64,000 nt of DNA from Amycolatopsis dendrobii (lineage in GTDB: Bacteria > Actinomycetota > Actinomycetes > Mycobacteriales > Pseudonocardiaceae). The notes beneath the pieces are model-generated. The model did not search any database. It worked only from the letters and a program-made list of their open reading frames with translations, and had not been told where the DNA came from. The DNA lies in the NCBI RefSeq assembly GCF_014145675.1, contig NZ_JACGZW010000020.1, positions 85,225 through 149,224 of the forward strand, in the 5' to 3' direction. The translations under genes were made by a program, and so were the position numbers. Each line of letters begins with the position of its first letter. The first letter of the stretch is position 1. Shown piece after piece: positions 61,592-64,000 of this stretch.

Positions 61592-62580
61592 CGGACGCTC
61601 CCCTGCCCGGCGCGGGCGAGCACGGCCTCGAGCCGGTGCTGCACGGATTTGGCGAGCACGTCCGGTTCGAGCACGAGCACGTCGGGGCCTTGCGCGGCGA
61701 TCCAGTCGGCGGCCGATTCCGGGAAGTACAGGCCGATCTCGATCACGTCGCCTTCCTCGCCCGCGACGGTCTCGCGGCCGACGACGTCGCCGCGGCGGCG
61801 CACTCCGGCGGCGCGGCCGTCGGCGATCCAGAGCCGGGCGGTGGTGACCGGGGCCGGGTCCTCGCTGCCGCCGGTCACCGACACGAGCTGCATCAGGTTG
61901 ACGCCCTCGGGCCGCACGACCGCGCCCGGTTTCCCGATCACGGCGACCTTCCCGGTGACGCGGGAGAGCCGGAAACAGCGGGGCGCGTCGCGGTCGCGGT
62001 CGTGCCCGACGACGTACCAGCGGGCGCGCCAGGACACGACGCCCCACGGTTCGAGCGTGCGGATGCGGCGTTCGGGCGAGCCGCTGCGCCGGTACTCGAA
62101 GCGGACCGCCTGCCCGGCCTGGACGGCGGCGAGCATCGGCGCGAACGCCGGTTCCGCGCGCACCCGGGGCTCGATCACGGTCGGGGCCTGGTCGTCGACC
62201 TCGACGCCGGCCGCGCGCAGTTTCACCAGCGCGCCCTGTGCCTGTCCGGTGAGCTCGGGCGAGTCCCAGAGCCGGACGGCGAGCCCGACGGCCGCTGCCT
62301 CGTCGGGGGCGAGGTCGATCTCGCCGAGTTCGTAGTCGCGGCGGGCGATGCGGTAGCCCTCGACCGGGTCGAAGACGGAGTTCCGGCCGGTTTCGAGCGG
62401 GATGCCGAGTTCCCGCAATTCGGTCTTGTCCCGCTCGAAGGTGCGGAAGAAGGCGTCGTCGCTGGCCGCGTCGGCGTACCCGGGCACGATCCCGCGGATC
62501 CGCTCCGCGGTGAGGTACTGCCGGGTGGAGAGCAGGGCCAGCACGAGGTTGACCAGCCGTTCGGCGCGTGCGGTGGACAC
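61588..62580 (-). CDS. pafB: WYL-domain transcriptional regulator PafB
   Basis: 330 residues from GTG 62580. N-terminal HTH (LVNLVLALLSTRQYLTAERIRGIVPGY) and the WYL block FEYRRSGSPERRIRTLEPWGVVSWRARWYVVGHDRDRDAPRCFRLSRV. Partner of PafC in DNA damage control. pafA (Pup ligase), the usual neighbour, would lie further right, outside the window or after the next gene. Confidence 0.93.
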   Translation of the reverse strand: MSTARAERLVNLVLALLSTRQYLTAERIRGIVPGYADAASDDAFFRTFERDKTELRELGIPLETGRNSVFDPVEGYRIARRDYELGEIDLAPDEAAAVGLAVRLWDSPELTGQAQGALVKLRAAGVEVDDQAPTVIEPRVRAEPAFAPMLAAVQAGQAVRFEYRRSGSPERRIRTLEPWGVVSWRARWYVVGHDRDRDAPRCFRLSRVTGKVAVIGKPGAVVRPEGVNLMQLVSVTGGSEDPAPVTTARLWIADGRAAGVRRRGDVVGRETVAGEEGDVIEIGLYFPESAADWIAAQGPDVLVLEPDVLAKSVQHRLEAVLARAGQGSVR

Positions 62581-62735
62581 CAGACGACTCTAGCTCTCCC
62601 CGCCGCGCGCGATCGTGAGGTCCAGCCCTCGCGCGTCGCGCCTGGTCAGCCCGCGTGCGGCGGCGGGACCCTCCGCGCGCGCCCCGTCACGCACCGCCGC
62701 CGCGGGCGGGCGCGCTGCCCGGAACGGGTTCCCTC

Positions 62736-63773
62736 TTACGGAATCAGCTTCGCCACGCGCCCCTTGGCTCCGCTGGCCCAGCACGCGCCGGACCACGTGC
62801 AGTCGACGGTGTCGAAGCTGCCGTTGTCGAACGAGGTCCAGCGCCTTCCCCCGTCGCGGCTCAGATCGCTCCCGCCGGGTCCGACGGCCAGCACCGTGCC
62901 GCCGCGCCAGGCGAGCCCCGAGCGGTAGCCGGCGGGATGTTCCGGCGGCGTGCGCCAGCTGCGGCCGCGGTCGTGGCTCAACGCGACCGCCGGGCCGGGT
63001 GCGGTCGGGTTGGCGTAGTCGCCGCCGATCGCGACGCCCTGCCACGGCGTGCGGAACGCGACCGCGAACACTCCAGCCGACGCGCTGCTCGGCAGCGGGG
63101 TTTCGGCCGCGGTCCAGTGCCGGCCGCCGTCGCCGGAGTGCAGGACGCGGGCATGCGGGCCGCCGCCGGTGGCGAGCCACGCGTCGAACGGTCCGGAGGT
63201 GGCGATGCACTGGCCGCTGGCCGCGAATCCGGCTTCCCCGGGCTCGGCGGGCGGGAACGCGGTGTCCGGGATCTGTTTCCAGCTGCGGCCGCCGTCGAAG
63301 GTGGCTTGCATACGGAACTTCCCGTCGACCGGGTCGCTCATCGCGAGCCCGCGCCACGGGTCGAAGAAGGCGAGGCAGTCGTAGAACGCGGCGGAATCGG
63401 GATTGCTGAATGTCTGCCGCCAGTGCTTCCCGGCGTCGTCGGTGCGGTAGATCCGGGAATCCGCACCGGGCCCGATCGACAGCACGACCGCGTGGTCGGC
63501 GTCGAAGGCTTCGATGTCGCGGAACTCGAGCTTCCCGGTGTCCGGCGGTCCGACCGGCCGCCAGCTGCGGCCGCCGTCGGCTGTTCGCAGCACGGTGCCC
63601 TGGGTGCCGCTGACCCAGGCGACCCGCTCGCTGACTGCGGACAGGCCGCGGAATTGCGCGGTGGTTTCGGTGGGCAGGAGCCGCCACGACGGCAGCGAGG
63701 AGGCCGCGGCGACCCCGCCCGACGACACCGACAGCACCGCTATGAGGACCAGGACCCTCCGGAACGCACGCAT
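62736..63773 (-). CDS. Secreted BNR/YCF48-like beta-propeller protein
   Basis: 345 residues from ATG 63773, after CAGGA. Signal peptide MRAFRRVLVLIAVLSVSSGGVAAASS. The mature part has repeated DGGRSW/DDAGKHW/DGGRHW units every 45-60 residues (for example TADGGRSWRPVGPP, FDGGRSWKQIP, SGDGGRHWTAAET), the Asp-box repeats of a six-bladed propeller. Function unknown; YCF48-like proteins aid assembly of cofactor complexes, others are glycosidase-like. It stands between pafB and whatever lies right of the window; 63774-64000 shows no gene. Confidence 0.85.
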   Translation of the reverse strand: MRAFRRVLVLIAVLSVSSGGVAAASSLPSWRLLPTETTAQFRGLSAVSERVAWVSGTQGTVLRTADGGRSWRPVGPPDTGKLEFRDIEAFDADHAVVLSIGPGADSRIYRTDDAGKHWRQTFSNPDSAAFYDCLAFFDPWRGLAMSDPVDGKFRMQATFDGGRSWKQIPDTAFPPAEPGEAGFAASGQCIATSGPFDAWLATGGGPHARVLHSGDGGRHWTAAETPLPSSASAGVFAVAFRTPWQGVAIGGDYANPTAPGPAVALSHDRGRSWRTPPEHPAGYRSGLAWRGGTVLAVGPGGSDLSRDGGRRWTSFDNGSFDTVDCTWSGACWASGAKGRVAKLIP

Positions 63774-64000
63774 GCCGGAATCCTGCCGCAACCGAGTGAC
63801 GACTTTCGTCGGGTTTCCCCGCCCGCCGCAACGATCTCCCGCACCCAAGCCGCTCCGACGCGGAAGCGCAAAGGGAAGCTGCCCCTGGCGCATGCCCAAA
63901 CTCGACCCGCGCCGGTTCGGCTCATGGCCGTCCGCAAAGGGCGCCGCCGACTGCCCGATTCGCCGCGGTCTGCCTGGTTCTGGTGGTCGTGGAAGAACTC

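Noticed and set aside
1..64000. tRNA, rRNA, integrase, IS element or prophage
   Set aside because: No cloverleaf tRNA, rRNA motif, transposase or phage gene was seen by reading; short RNA genes could still be missed.

Overview
The window is high-GC (about 70%), with strong G/C third-position bias, many GTG/TTG starts and many ATGA stop-start overlaps. Gene families are typical of actinomycetes: SARP and STAND regulators, Eis-type acetyltransferases, MMPL, PafBC, HelY and DUF4333. The right third keeps the order of the Mycobacterium tuberculosis pepE-Rv2090-Rv2091c-helY-tatC-tatA-pafC-pafB neighbourhood (from memory). The best guess is a chromosomal segment of a Pseudonocardiales member such as Amycolatopsis; this is inferred, not proven.

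Layout. 1-1466: N-terminal half of an RHS-type polymorphic toxin, running off the left edge. 1627-17426: a metabolic island with a TetR regulator, an oligopeptide/nickel-type ABC importer with a fused permease-ATPase, an O-methyltransferase-like protein, two paralogous aldo/keto reductases, an SDR, an amidohydrolase, a zinc alcohol dehydrogenase, two tandem HSL-type esterases and an MFS exporter. Four copies of a 16-bp palindrome (GTCTACG-NN-CGTCGAC type) sit in its promoters, each overlapping a -10 box, so the island looks like one regulon. 17438-24969: a regulatory locus with a STAND-TPR protein, a two-gene opposing operon (small hypothetical, TagF/epimerase-like), and a 997-residue AfsR-like SARP-NB-ARC-TPR regulator. 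The regulator is followed by an unannotated 28-codon hydrophobic peptide ORF with a SARP-type direct repeat upstream and a 16-bp perfect-stem terminator directly after it.

25071-31265: GNAT, a membrane protein, an AurF-like diiron oxygenase operon with ferredoxin/NADP reductase FprB, a GntR-arginase-family operon, and a membrane protein. 31304-37058: secreted enzymes (GH25 lysozyme, beta-helix protein, GH16 glucanase) around a divergent SDR/LysR pair. 37277-43396: XRE (MmyB-like) regulator with two SDRs, a YCII/ECF42 sigma pair, and a divergent TetR/amidase pair. 43498-45630: an SGNH hydrolase, a repeat-rich intergenic region and a small RHH/MazF-type toxin-antitoxin pair.

45668-63773: the conserved core with Lrp, M24 peptidase, MarR/MMPL, 5'-3' exonuclease, two Eis paralogues alternating with two DUF4333 proteins, HelY, lipid kinase, TatC, TatA, a small membrane protein, PafC, PafB and a secreted BNR/YCF48-like protein.

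A family of long, nearly perfect intergenic palindromes, several centred on AATCAGATT or AATCTGATT, recurs at convergent gene ends and once inside an operon. Functions were assigned by reading motifs only; no database search was possible.
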